Source: Nakamurella sp. PAMC28650 (GTDB taxonomy: Bacteria; Actinomycetota; Actinomycetes; Mycobacteriales; Nakamurellaceae). From it: DNA of 64,000 nucleotides. Below are positions 1 through 8,516 of the stretch, piece by piece. Positions within the stretch are counted from its first letter, which is position 1, and each line of letters begins with the position of its first letter. Location of the stretch: NCBI RefSeq assembly GCF_014303395.1, contig NZ_CP060298.1, positions 1,488,001 to 1,552,000 of the forward strand, given 5' to 3'. A program made the position numbers and the translations under genes. The notes below the pieces were generated by a model. It did not search any database. It saw only the letters and a program-made list of their open reading frames with translations, and was not told the DNA's origin.

Positions 1-53
1 CGCCTACCCTGCAGAGGCCGGTCGAGTCCCGGCGCACGAGGACGTGGTGACGA

Positions 54-2186
54 GTGGGGATGAACATGAAGACGGACGACATGACGACGGTGGCACTTCG
101 CGGGCGCGCCGAGGAGCACCTGCAGGCGCTGGTCGGATCGGCGGCCGCGACGCTCCGTGACGATCAGTGGACGGCGATCGAGGCGCTCGTCGCCGGGCGC
201 CGCCGGGCCCTGGTGGTGCAGCGCACCGGGTGGGGCAAGTCGGCCGTCTACTTCGTGGCCACCGCACTGCTGAGGGAGCAGGGCTCCGGTCCGACCATCA
301 TCATCTCCCCGCTGCTGTCCCTGATGCGGAACCAGATCGCGGCCGCCTCCCGCGCCGGGATCAACGCGGTCACCATCAACTCGGCGAACATCGGCGAATG
401 GGCCGTGGTCCACGAGAAGGTGCGTACCGGCGAGGTCGACGTCCTGCTGGTGTCGCCGGAGCGGCTCAACAATCCGGGCTTCCGGGACGAGGTGCTACCG
501 CAACTGGCCGCGACCGCGGGGCTGGTGGTCGTCGACGAGGCGCACTGCATCTCCGACTGGGGCCACGACTTCCGTCCGGACTACCGCCGCATCCGCACGC
601 TGCTGACCGATCTGCCGGCCGGGATCCCGGTGCTGGCGACGACGGCGACCGCGAACGCCCGGGTCACCTCGGATGTGGCCGAGCAGCTGCAGATCGCCGA
701 TGCAGAGCCGGTGCTGGTGTTGCGGGGGACCCTGGATCGGGAGTCGCTGCACCTGGGCGTGGTCAAGTTACCGGACCAGCCGTCGCGTCTGGCCTGGCTG
801 GCCCAGCACCTGCCGGAACTACCGGGGTCCGGGATCATCTACTGCCTGACCGTGGCGGCCACCGAGCAGGTGGCAGACTTCCTGCGTGGCAACGGGTTCC
901 AGGTGGCCGCCTACTCGGGGCAGACCGAGCAGTCCGACCGGCTGCAGGCCGAGGAGGACCTGCTGGACAACCGGGTGAAGGCGTTGATCGCCACCTCTGC
1001 GCTCGGGATGGGTTTCGACAAACCGGATCTCGGGTTCGTCGTGCACCTCGGTGCCCCCAACTCGCCCATCGCCTACTACCAGCAGGTCGGGCGGGCCGGC
1101 CGCGGCGTCGAGCGGGCCACCGTGGTGCTGCTGCCGGGCCGGGAGGACCAGGACATCTGGAACTACTTCGGGTCCCTGGGGTTCCCGGCCGAGTTCGACG
1201 TGTTGCAGACGCTGAGCGAGCTGGAGGCGGCCGGGCGGCCGTTGTCCCTGCCCGCCCTGGAACCTCGGGTCCAGCTGCGCCGGTCGCGGCTGGAGATGAT
1301 GCTCAAGGTGCTCGACGTCGACGGTGCGGTCCGGCGTGTGCAGGGCGGCTGGACGGCTACCGGGCAGCCGTGGAAGTACGACGCGGACCGGTACGCCCGG
1401 GTGGCCCAGGCCCGCCGGACCGAGGAGCAGGCCATGCTGGAATACCAGTCGACGTCGGGCTGCCGGATGAACTACCTCCGGACCCAGCTCGACGACGATC
1501 CGGGCACCGTGGGCTGTGGTCGGTGCGACAACTGTGGCGGGCTGAGCCTGTCCACCGACGCCGACGATGCGGGTGTCGAAGCGGCCAGGGCCAAGCTGTC
1601 GGTGCCCGGAGTGCCGGTCGATCCCCGCGCGCAGTGGCCCACCGGCATGTCGTCGATGGGGATCCCGCTGTCGGGCAAGATCCCGGTGGGGGAGCGGGCC
1701 GAGCCCGGTCGTGCCGTCGGACGGCTGGACGGAATCGGTTGGGGTGCAGCCCTTCGTGACGCACTACGCGCTGATGCGCCGGATGGTCAGACGCCGGTGC
1801 CGTTGCGGCATGCCGCGGTCCAGGTGCTCGACGCGTGGCCCGAGGTCGCGGCACTGGACGGTGTGGTGTTCCTGGAATCGGTCACCCGGCGGCAGCTCGT
1901 CGAACACCTGGCCGGTGGCATGGCGCGCTACCGGAAGATCCCCGTGCTGACCCGTTTCGAGCTGTTGAACGATTCGCCGCCCCCGCCCTCGGCGGTGAAC
2001 TCCGCGCAGCGGCTCAGGGGGATCCTCGGGCGGCACGCGTTGTCGGACCCGGCTGCGGTCAAGGGCAGACGCGTCCTGCTGGTCGACGACCGGACCGACA
2101 GCGGCTGGACGCTGGCGGTCGCGGCACGGGAACTCCGGCGAGCCGGTGCCACCGCGGTGTTTCCCTTCGTCCTGGCCATCGGCTGA
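54..2186 (+). CDS. recQ: RecQ-family ATP-dependent DNA helicase with C-terminal phosphoribosyltransferase-like domain
   Basis: The N-terminal ~400 residues are a superfamily 2 helicase. A Walker A-like QRTGWGKS lies near residue 58, the DEAH box VVDEAHCISDWGHDFRP near 160, and the second RecA lobe ends with the QQVGRAGR motif near 343. A RecQ zinc-binding segment follows near 470-495 (one Cys, then CGRCDNC). The last ~150 residues contain VLLVDDRTDSGWT, the PRPP-binding loop of type I phosphoribosyltransferases. No HRDC domain is seen. RecQ enzymes unwind 3'-5' during recombination and fork repair; this RecQ-PRTase architecture, to my recollection, occurs in actinobacteria and its role is not clear. 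The start is uncertain: GTG at 54 and ATGs at 60, 66 and 81 are all in frame, and no strong ribosome binding site separates them. Confidence 0.9.
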   Translation: MGMNMKTDDMTTVALRGRAEEHLQALVGSAAATLRDDQWTAIEALVAGRRRALVVQRTGWGKSAVYFVATALLREQGSGPTIIISPLLSLMRNQIAAASRAGINAVTINSANIGEWAVVHEKVRTGEVDVLLVSPERLNNPGFRDEVLPQLAATAGLVVVDEAHCISDWGHDFRPDYRRIRTLLTDLPAGIPVLATTATANARVTSDVAEQLQIADAEPVLVLRGTLDRESLHLGVVKLPDQPSRLAWLAQHLPELPGSGIIYCLTVAATEQVADFLRGNGFQVAAYSGQTEQSDRLQAEEDLLDNRVKALIATSALGMGFDKPDLGFVVHLGAPNSPIAYYQQVGRAGRGVERATVVLLPGREDQDIWNYFGSLGFPAEFDVLQTLSELEAAGRPLSLPALEPRVQLRRSRLEMMLKVLDVDGAVRRVQGGWTATGQPWKYDADRYARVAQARRTEEQAMLEYQSTSGCRMNYLRTQLDDDPGTVGCGRCDNCGGLSLSTDADDAGVEAARAKLSVPGVPVDPRAQWPTGMSSMGIPLSGKIPVGERAEPGRAVGRLDGIGWGAALRDALRADAPDGQTPVPLRHAAVQVLDAWPEVAALDGVVFLESVTRRQLVEHLAGGMARYRKIPVLTRFELLNDSPPPPSAVNSAQRLRGILGRHALSDPAAVKGRRVLLVDDRTDSGWTLAVAARELRRAGATAVFPFVLAIG

Positions 2187-2285
2187 CGGGTGCACTCCCG
2201 CCGGTGGACCCGTCCCCCCAGCCCGGCCGGTGAACCCGGGCCCGGTCACGGCCGGTGAGCCAGGTCGCGCGTTGCCCGGTCGGGT

Positions 2286-3380
2286 TCACCGGGCGGCCCA
2301 GGGTCCGATCTCGGTGGTGATCGATCGTCCGGTGGCCGCGGACTCGTCGATGGCGAGCGAGATCAGGTGGTCCTGGCAGCCCTCGGCGAGCGGGTACGGC
2401 GCCGGTCCCTCCTCGCGGGCCCACCGTCCGGTCGCCAGCATCGACGACGCAATGGCGATCTCCTCGTCCATCAACCGATGTCCGAGGAAGGGGTTGCGGT
2501 AGACCACCCGGCCGTCGAAGGAGATGTGCTCTGTGTCGTGACCGTCCAGGTTGAGATCGTGGCCGAGCTGATAGCGGCGCAGATCGGACGTCACGATCGC
2601 GTGCGGTTCGGCCAGCCGGATCACCCGGTCGTCGGCGATCTCGCCGAGGCTCCCGCGGATCAGGATGCGCCGGAAGCGCAACTGGTTGTGCCACTGGTTG
2701 TCGGTGAAGTCGTACAGGCCGGACCGGCCGTCCCCGAGGTCGACGGTCGCCAAGGTGGTGACCGCCGGCTTGGCCGTGTCGTCGTCGGTCCAACCGTCAC
2801 GACCGAGCGGGTCGACCAACGGGGCCGTGAACGTCCGCGCCGACACGGTCGCGGCGCCGTGGCCGCCGCCCAGGAAGCCTCGGATCATCGAAACGGCGTG
2901 GTAGCCGTGGGTGGACGAGACCTGCACCGAAGTCGGCGTTCCGATGGTGCCGGCCCGGACGACGGCCATCCGGGCGGCATGGGCCGGCAGCAACAGGTAC
3001 TGCTCGGCGACCTGCACCCGGTCGCTGGAGCCCACCGATTCCCAGAGGGCGCGCAGACCGGTCGCGTCCGGAGCGGGCGGAGTCTCCGTCAGCACCTTCG
3101 CGCCCGCTTCGACCAGCGCCGTGATCACACCGGCACTGGCCGCCCACGGGACCGAACTGACCACGAAGTCGGGCTGGTGCCGCCGCTGGAGTTCGGCCGG
3201 ATCCAGGTAGCCCGGCACTCCCCACCGCGCGCTCGCGGCGTCCGCGCTCGACGGCCGGCGGGCCGCCACGCCCAGCAACGTGAACCGTTCCGGCATCATC
3301 AGGGCAAATCTGGCGAAAAACTCTGCGCGCCAACCGGTGCCGACGATGCCGAGCGTGGCCGGGGGAGAGTTGGTCGTCAT
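2286..3380 (-). CDS. Gfo/Idh/MocA-family oxidoreductase
   Basis: This 364-residue protein has an N-terminal Rossmann fold starting LGIVGTGWRAEFFA (a GxGxxx nucleotide loop), followed by the SSVPW and KVLTETPPAP strands. These are the places where the family normally shows 'tPn' and 'EKP'; here ETPP replaces EKP, so the usual Lys is missing. A C-terminal alpha/beta substrate domain follows. Enzymes of this family oxidise or reduce sugars, inositols and related alcohols with NAD(P); the substrate cannot be read from sequence. The gene is separate from its neighbours, converging on the helicase with a ~100 bp gap. Confidence 0.8.
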   Translation of the reverse strand: MTTNSPPATLGIVGTGWRAEFFARFALMMPERFTLLGVAARRPSSADAASARWGVPGYLDPAELQRRHQPDFVVSSVPWAASAGVITALVEAGAKVLTETPPAPDATGLRALWESVGSSDRVQVAEQYLLLPAHAARMAVVRAGTIGTPTSVQVSSTHGYHAVSMIRGFLGGGHGAATVSARTFTAPLVDPLGRDGWTDDDTAKPAVTTLATVDLGDGRSGLYDFTDNQWHNQLRFRRILIRGSLGEIADDRVIRLAEPHAIVTSDLRRYQLGHDLNLDGHDTEHISFDGRVVYRNPFLGHRLMDEEIAIASSMLATGRWAREEGPAPYPLAEGCQDHLISLAIDESAATGRSITTEIGPWAAR

Positions 3381-3445
3381 CCGGGCTGCCCGACGACGGA
3401 GGTCTGCGCGTGGGTGTTCATGGTCGTCATGCTCTCAGTACCCCA

Positions 3446-4261
3446 TCAGGACGCAACCGCGGGTCCGGCTTCGCAGGACGTACCGACCCGGCGGAAGCCC
3501 ACCCGCTCGTAGATCCGGGCCACGTCATCGGAATCGGCCGAGAGAATCGCCGTTCGGACCCCGGTCGCGCGCGCATGCCCGAGGAGGGCGCGGGTGACGG
3601 CTGCCGCAAGACCACGCCGGCGAGCGGCCGGAAGGGTGGCCACACCGACGATCTCGGTCGTTTCGCCGACCGGTTGGTGGACACCGACGGCGACGATGCC
3701 GGTGTCGTCCATGGCCGCTGCCGTCACGCGGTGGCCGGCGACGGCCCGCTGGTGCATGTGCAGCAGGAGGCCCGGTTCCATTGCGGTGGCGAGGATCTCG
3801 CGTTCGCGGGCGCCCGCCGGCCCGATCGCGGTGCCGGGATCACCGAACCCGAGATCGGCCACCGCCCTGGCGGCCGCGGCGGACGCCTCACCGGGCTGGA
3901 GAATGCGCGCCACAGAGGCAGTTTCCATCCCTTCGCCGGCTGCGGGCTCCGGACCCAGATCAAGGGCCATCAGGGGGCGGAACGCTACCGTCAGACCGGC
4001 GGCCCTGGCCGCGGCGGCCAGCGACGGAGTCGTCTCCTGCACCCACTCGATGCTCAGCGGGACGTGCTCTTCCCGGCACCGGGCCTCCAGCACCTGCACG
4101 TCCAGGGCCGTGATCGGCTCGCCCAGCCCGAGCCGCGGGCGGGCGTAGTACGACCACGGGCCCTGTCCGACGAACAGGGTGAACGGCCCAGCCGGTACAG
4201 CCCTGGCACCGGTACGCGGAGTGGCGTCGAGGTAGGCCTCGATGACGGACAGATTCCCCAT
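3446..4261 (-). CDS. GNAT-family N-acetyltransferase
   Basis: The protein has 271 residues. The C-terminal half carries a GNAT fold with acetyl-CoA motif A as GVATLPAARRRGLAAAVTRALL (Q/RxxGxG/A type) and a typical motif B, AILSADSDDVARIYERVGFRRVG. The N-terminal half is a second, degenerate GNAT-like or substrate domain starting MGNLSVIEAYLDA. It would transfer acetyl from acetyl-CoA to an amine, but the acceptor is unknown. It lies just downstream (in transcription sense) of the lipoate ligase gene, 56 bp away, and the two could be cotranscribed. Confidence 0.8.
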   Translation of the reverse strand: MGNLSVIEAYLDATPRTGARAVPAGPFTLFVGQGPWSYYARPRLGLGEPITALDVQVLEARCREEHVPLSIEWVQETTPSLAAAARAAGLTVAFRPLMALDLGPEPAAGEGMETASVARILQPGEASAAAARAVADLGFGDPGTAIGPAGAREREILATAMEPGLLLHMHQRAVAGHRVTAAAMDDTGIVAVGVHQPVGETTEIVGVATLPAARRRGLAAAVTRALLGHARATGVRTAILSADSDDVARIYERVGFRRVGTSCEAGPAVAS

Positions 4262-4317
4262 CGGCCCAGACTGTCATCCCCGTCCATCGCAATACCGGGC
4301 GTCGTGGCAGCTACGAC

Positions 4318-5367
4318 CTACGGCACCCGCGCGGTCCACTCCGGGGTGGCGAACTTGCTCAGTGCCAGCGCCTCGGATTCCTCGAGGGTGGCGGTGTCGA
4401 GCTCGACCGGGGTCAGCCCGTACCGTCCGTCGAAGTGCGCTACCATGGCTCCGATGATCGCCTCCCGGCTGAGGCCGGTCTGGCTGCGCAGGGGGTCGAC
4501 GCGCTTGTCGGCACTCTTGATGCCCTTGTCCGACATCTTCTCCCGACCGATCCGGAGCACGTCGAGCATCTTGTCTGCGTCGATGTCGTAGGCCATCGTG
4601 ACGTGGTGCAGGACGGCGCCGCCGGCCAGACGCTTCTGTGCCGCCCCGGCGATCTTGCCTGCGGGAGAGGCGATGTCGTTGAGCGGCACGTACCTGGCGT
4701 CGATGCCGACGTCGGCCAGGGTGCCCAGCACCCAGTCGTCGAGAAAGGCGTAGGACGCAGCGAACGAGAGGCCCTCGACCAAGGAGCCGGGGACGTACAG
4801 CGAGTAGGTGATGGTGTTGCCCGGCTCGACGAACATCGCGCCACCCCCGGAGATCCTCCGCACCACGGTGACGTCGTTGCGCGCCGCGGCCTCGAGGTCG
4901 ACCTCGTTCGTCAGCGACTGGAAGGACCCGATGATGACCGCGTTGGACGCCCACTCCCAGATCCGCAGCGACGGGTTGCGGGTACCGGCCCCGACCTGCC
5001 GGGCGAGTACCTCGTCGATGGCCATCTGCATGGCCGGGTGCTGCGGACCGGCGTCGACCAGCTCGAAGGTGTGATCGTGCCAGCTGGTCGCCCGGCCGAG
5101 GGCGCGGCGGAGGGCGATGGCCACCGACTCCGCGGTGAACCCGACCATCGTCACGCCGGGGCCGACCGACTGCTCGACGGCTGCGGTCAGCGCGGCGGCG
5201 TTGGTCTCGGCGGGTAGGCCCGTCAGGGCCGCGTTGATGTCCTCGAGAGCGTCGTCGGGCTCCAGGAAGAAGTCACCCGAGATGGCCACCGAGGTCAACC
5301 TGCCACCGGAGACGGTGACGTCGGCGGCGACCAGTTTGCCGCCGGGAACCTTGTATTCGCCATGCAT
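4318..5367 (-). CDS. lplA: Lipoate--protein ligase A
   Basis: The protein (349 aa) attaches scavenged lipoate to the E2 and H subunits of 2-oxoacid dehydrogenases and the glycine cleavage system, via lipoyl-AMP. The catalytic domain shows RRISGGGAMFVEPG (near residue 160), the usual RRxSGGGAV lipoate/AMP loop, and GKIAGAAQKRLAGGAVLHH (near 230), carrying the conserved lysine. The first ~85 residues (GGKLVAADVTVSGG, FFLEPDDALEDIN) look like the accessory lobe that is C-terminal in E. coli LplA but placed first here, an arrangement seen in actinobacterial homologues. The start ATG at 5367 gives a normal accessory lobe. Confidence 0.88.
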   Translation of the reverse strand: MHGEYKVPGGKLVAADVTVSGGRLTSVAISGDFFLEPDDALEDINAALTGLPAETNAAALTAAVEQSVGPGVTMVGFTAESVAIALRRALGRATSWHDHTFELVDAGPQHPAMQMAIDEVLARQVGAGTRNPSLRIWEWASNAVIIGSFQSLTNEVDLEAAARNDVTVVRRISGGGAMFVEPGNTITYSLYVPGSLVEGLSFAASYAFLDDWVLGTLADVGIDARYVPLNDIASPAGKIAGAAQKRLAGGAVLHHVTMAYDIDADKMLDVLRIGREKMSDKGIKSADKRVDPLRSQTGLSREAIIGAMVAHFDGRYGLTPVELDTATLEESEALALSKFATPEWTARVP

Positions 5368-5393
5368 GACGATGCCTTTCGCAGTGCCGATGT

Positions 5394-5419
5394 CAGGGCC
5401 AACCCGGGTCGGGGCCCTG
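5394..5419. terminator. Candidate intrinsic hairpin between the MFS gene and lplA
   Basis: CAGGGCC at 5394-5400 pairs with GGCCCTG at 5413-5419 around a 12-nt loop. There is no T-run, which is common for actinobacterial terminators. It sits between the stop of the MFS gene and the start of lplA, so it could separate the two on the minus strand. Confidence 0.4.
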
Positions 5420-5436
5420 TCATTCCCTGTCCGGCC

Positions 5437-6807
5437 CTATCCGGCGTCCGTCGATGCCAGGGCCCGGTCGGCCGGGGTGTCGACCTTCAGCACCAGGGCG
5501 AGGCCGACGGCCAGCACCAGCAGGATGCCGACGATCCCCGCACGGTCGGCGTGGAAGATCACGTGCGCGAACAGCGCGAACAACAGGGGCGACAGGAACG
5601 AGACGGCCCGCCCGGTGGTGGCGTACAGGCCGAACATCTGGCCCTCGTGGCCGGGCGTGATCAGACGGGCCAGGTAGGTGCGGGAGGCCGACTGGGCCGG
5701 CCCGACGAACAGGCACAGCAGCAGGCCGAGGACCCAGAACGGACCCTGCCCGGACATGAACATCACGATGGAGCCGCTGATCAGCAAGCCGCACAGCGAC
5801 CCGACGATGACCTTCTTGGGGCCGAGGGTGTCGTCGAGCCGGCCGGCGACGAGGGCCCCGATGGCGGCCACGACGTTGGCGGCCACCCCGAAGATCAGCA
5901 CGTTGCCGGCCGTGAAGCCGTAGACCGTCGCCGCCAGGATCGCTCCGAAGTGGAAGATGCCGGCCAGGCCGTCACGGAAGATGGCGCTGGCCAACAGGAA
6001 GGTGGCGGCCTGGCGGTCGCTGCGCACGAGGGCGCCGATGTCGCGGAACAGGACCCGGTAGGCGGCCAGGAAACCGACCCTGCGCTGTGCCGGCCCTGGC
6101 GGGACCTCGGGGATCTTGAACAGCACCGGGATGGCGGAGACGGTGAACCAGAGCGCGGCGATCAACGCGACGATCCGGATGTTGAGTCCGTCGGCCGTGC
6201 TCACCGAGAAGAAGCCGCGGTGGTCGCCGTCGCCGGAGATGAAGCCGTAGTAGCAGATCAGCAGCAGGAAGATGCCGCCGAAATAGCCCATCGACCAGCC
6301 GAAACCCGACACCCGCCCGATGTTCGACGGCGTGGAGATCTGTCGCAGCATCGAGTTGTAGAAGACGGCGCCGATCTCGAAGAAGATCGATCCGAGGCCG
6401 ATCAGCGCGGCTCCGAGGAAGAAGTAGTGGTAGTCGGAGCGGACCCAGAACAGTCCGACGACGGTGATCGCGACCAGGGCCGAGTAGATCGCCAGCGAGC
6501 GCCGGCGCCGTCCGTCCGCGTCGGCGCGCTGGCCCGTCACCGGCGCCAGGACGGCGATCAGCAGTCCGGCGACGCCGATGGACAGCGCGTACCAGGTGTC
6601 CGCCGACGCGCCCGTGACCTGTTTCAGTTCCTTGCCGACGGACCCCGTCAGGTAGACGGAGAAGACGAACGTCACGATGACGGTGTTGAACCCGGCCGAG
6701 CCCCAGTCCCACAGACCCCACGCGGCGATCTGACCCCTGGTGCCGGTGCGCGTTCCCGGAGCGGCGACGATGTCCATGTGCGGGAGGTCCATGTGCGGGA
6801 GGTCCAT
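5437..6807 (-). CDS. MFS transporter, UMF1/Atg22-like family
   Basis: This 456-residue integral membrane protein has about 12 hydrophobic segments. AWGLWDWGSAGFNTVIVTFVF at the start and APVTGQRADADGRRRR after TM2-3 match the Atg22/UMF1 branch of the major facilitator superfamily (a DWGxSA-type opening and a G-x-x-A-D-x-G-R-R-R loop). Members are thought to export amino acids or other small molecules; the substrate here is unknown. The N terminus is encoded by three 15-bp tandem repeats, each containing an in-frame ATG (MDLPH, MDLPH, MDI), so translation could begin at 6807, 6792 or 6777. The last is closest to the first membrane segment. Confidence 0.85.
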   Translation of the reverse strand: MDLPHMDLPHMDIVAAPGTRTGTRGQIAAWGLWDWGSAGFNTVIVTFVFSVYLTGSVGKELKQVTGASADTWYALSIGVAGLLIAVLAPVTGQRADADGRRRRSLAIYSALVAITVVGLFWVRSDYHYFFLGAALIGLGSIFFEIGAVFYNSMLRQISTPSNIGRVSGFGWSMGYFGGIFLLLICYYGFISGDGDHRGFFSVSTADGLNIRIVALIAALWFTVSAIPVLFKIPEVPPGPAQRRVGFLAAYRVLFRDIGALVRSDRQAATFLLASAIFRDGLAGIFHFGAILAATVYGFTAGNVLIFGVAANVVAAIGALVAGRLDDTLGPKKVIVGSLCGLLISGSIVMFMSGQGPFWVLGLLLCLFVGPAQSASRTYLARLITPGHEGQMFGLYATTGRAVSFLSPLLFALFAHVIFHADRAGIVGILLVLAVGLALVLKVDTPADRALASTDAG

Positions 6808-6816
6808 GTGCGGGAG
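6772..6816. repeat. Three 15-bp tandem repeats over the start of the MFS gene
   Basis: Three perfect copies of GTCCATGTGCGGGAG lie at 6772-6786, 6787-6801 and 6802-6816. Read on the minus strand, each unit offers an ATG in the same frame, so gain or loss of units adds or removes five residues and one start codon without a frameshift. Confidence 0.9.
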
Positions 6817-6825
6817 CGTAGGCGG

Positions 6826-6870
6826 TTCGCCCCTCCGGGAGGTGAGATTCGCCCCTCCGGCGGGTGAACC
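6826..6870 (-). promoter_or_regulatory. 13-bp direct repeats upstream of the MFS gene (possible operator)
   Basis: TTCGCCCCTCCGG occurs at 6826-6838 and again at 6848-6860, one about every two helical turns. The outer flank CGGGTGAACC (6861-6870) is roughly inverted to GGCGGTTCGCCC near 6821. The position, 20-60 bp upstream of the MFS start on the minus strand, suits a regulator-binding site. This is inference from the repeat only. Confidence 0.35.
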
Positions 6871-6913
6871 GCGCCGGGGCCGGGCCGTGCGGATGAACTA
6901 CTCAGACCCGGGC

Positions 6914-7009
6914 CGCGCTTATCAACTTCGTCGGCGCTCATGATCGTGGCGGCATTGGGACGGGTGGGGCGCGAGTCGACCACTTCGTGAGCGCGGCGGC
7001 AAAATTGGG
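6914..7009 (+). repeat. Interspersed palindromic element, copy A (long form)
   Basis: This copy reads GCGCTTATCAACTTCGTCGG, then an inner arm GGCGCTCA (6932-6939), a central GGGACGGGTGGGGC block, and the complementary TGAGCGC before a decayed outer arm. It matches copy B at 11085-11182 closely in the same orientation, and copies C, D and E more distantly. It lies directly upstream of hen1 and ends about 35 bp before that start. Confidence 0.75.
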
Positions 7010-7043
7010 CGACCTGCGCGAGGGAATCGGCGAGACTGACCCG

Positions 7044-8516
7044 GTGCTCCTGACCATCAGCATGACCGCCGCCCCGGCCGGCGCCGCCCCGGCCGGCGCC
7101 GCCCCGGCCATGCCCGCGGCCCCGTATCCGGCCGCGGACCTGGGGTACCTGCTGCACAAGCACCCCGGCACGGTCCAGGCCTTCGATCTGCCGGTCGGGC
7201 GGGCGCACGTCTTCTACCCGGAGGTCTCCGACGAGCGGTGCACCGCGGCGCTGCTGCTGGAGGTGGATCCGATCGCCCTGGTCCGGGGCAAGGGTGGCCG
7301 GGGTGCACACCGGTCGTTCGCGCTCGGCCAGTACGTCAACGACCGTCCGTACGCCGCGTCCTCGATGCTGGCGGTGGCGATGGCCAGGGTGTTCAACACC
7401 GCGATGACCGGACGCTGCACTGCGCGGCCGGATCTGGCGGCCGGCGCTGTGCCCCTGGAGATCAACGTGCCTGCCCAACCCTGCCGCGGCGGCCCCCCGC
7501 TGGCCGAGAAGCTCTTCACCCCCATGGGTTGGACGGTGACCGCCACTGCGGTCGCGGCCGACCCCGAGGTTCCGGGGTGGGGTGACTCCCGATACGTCGA
7601 ACTCAGGCTGACCGGCGTCGTGCGGTTGGCCGACGCGCTGCACCACCTGTACGTCATGCTCCCCGTCCTCGACGACTCCAAGCACTACTGGGTCGGCACC
7701 GACGAGGTGGAGAAGTTGATCAGAGCGGGCGCAGGGTGGCTCAGCGTTCATCCCGAGCGTGAACTGATCATGGCGAGGTACCTCGCGCACCGGCGCGAAC
7801 TGGTCACCAGCGCGGTCGGCCGCTTGGCCGAGATCGACGACCTCGACAGCGATGTGCTCGACAACGCCGTCCCGGCCGACAGTGACGACGCGCCGCAGCG
7901 GCTGCCGACCCAGGTCGAGCATCGTCATGCGGCGGTGCTGGCCGGGCTGCACTCGGCCGGGGCGTCCTCGGTGGTCGACCTCGGTTGCGGTGAAGGGACT
8001 CTCGTCAGGGCGATGCTGTCCGATACCGCGTTCCGGCGGATACTCGGGGTCGACGTCTCCCCGCGGGCCCTCCAGGCGGCGGCCCGCCGGCTGCGACTGG
8101 ACTCCTGGTCCGACGCGCAGCGCGAAAGGGTGCGACTGATCCAGTCGAGCCTGACCTACCGTGACGACAGACTGGCCGTATTCGACGCAATCGTGCTGAT
8201 GGAGGTCATCGAACACGTCGACCCGAATCGGTTGGAGGCGCTGCAGCGCAATGTCTTCAGCCATGCCCGGCCGGAGAGGTTGATCATGACGACCCCCAAC
8301 GTCGAGTACAACGTGCGCTATCCGGACCTGCCGGTGGGGAGCTTCCGCCACCGGGATCACCGGTTCGAGTGGACCAGGGCCCAGTTCGCGGAGTGGGCCG
8401 GGGTCGCGGCGAAGACGCATGGCTACGCGGTCCGTCACCTGCCCGTCGGTCCGCCGGACGAGGAAGTCGGATCGCCCACCCAGATGGCGATCTTCAGCCG
8501 GGCGGCGACCTCATGA
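7044..8516 (+). CDS. hen1: 3'-terminal RNA ribose 2'-O-methyltransferase Hen1
   Basis: Bacterial Hen1 (490 aa with this start) methylates the 2'-OH of the 3'-terminal ribose at a break before Pnkp seals it, so that the repaired RNA resists the same ribotoxin. The N terminus VLLTISMT...DLGYLLHKHPG is the family opening, which is why the GTG at 7044 is preferred over the upstream start at 6987. The methyltransferase half has VVDLGCGEGTLV (SAM motif I, near residue 314) and the metal site residues in MEVIEH and FRHRDHRFEW. An insert of 15-bp repeats (7071-7110, encoding APAGA units) sits between the first strand and YLLHKHP. The stop overlaps the pnkp start by ATGA, so the two are coupled. Confidence 0.92.
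   Translation: MLLTISMTAAPAGAAPAGAAPAMPAAPYPAADLGYLLHKHPGTVQAFDLPVGRAHVFYPEVSDERCTAALLLEVDPIALVRGKGGRGAHRSFALGQYVNDRPYAASSMLAVAMARVFNTAMTGRCTARPDLAAGAVPLEINVPAQPCRGGPPLAEKLFTPMGWTVTATAVAADPEVPGWGDSRYVELRLTGVVRLADALHHLYVMLPVLDDSKHYWVGTDEVEKLIRAGAGWLSVHPERELIMARYLAHRRELVTSAVGRLAEIDDLDSDVLDNAVPADSDDAPQRLPTQVEHRHAAVLAGLHSAGASSVVDLGCGEGTLVRAMLSDTAFRRILGVDVSPRALQAAARRLRLDSWSDAQRERVRLIQSSLTYRDDRLAVFDAIVLMEVIEHVDPNRLEALQRNVFSHARPERLIMTTPNVEYNVRYPDLPVGSFRHRDHRFEWTRAQFAEWAGVAAKTHGYAVRHLPVGPPDEEVGSPTQMAIFSRAATS

Noticed and set aside
5362..6867. Long plus-strand ORF opposite the MFS gene, rich in D, Q, R and H
   Set aside because: Composition is typical of the antisense of a membrane-protein gene, and there is no start context or motif.
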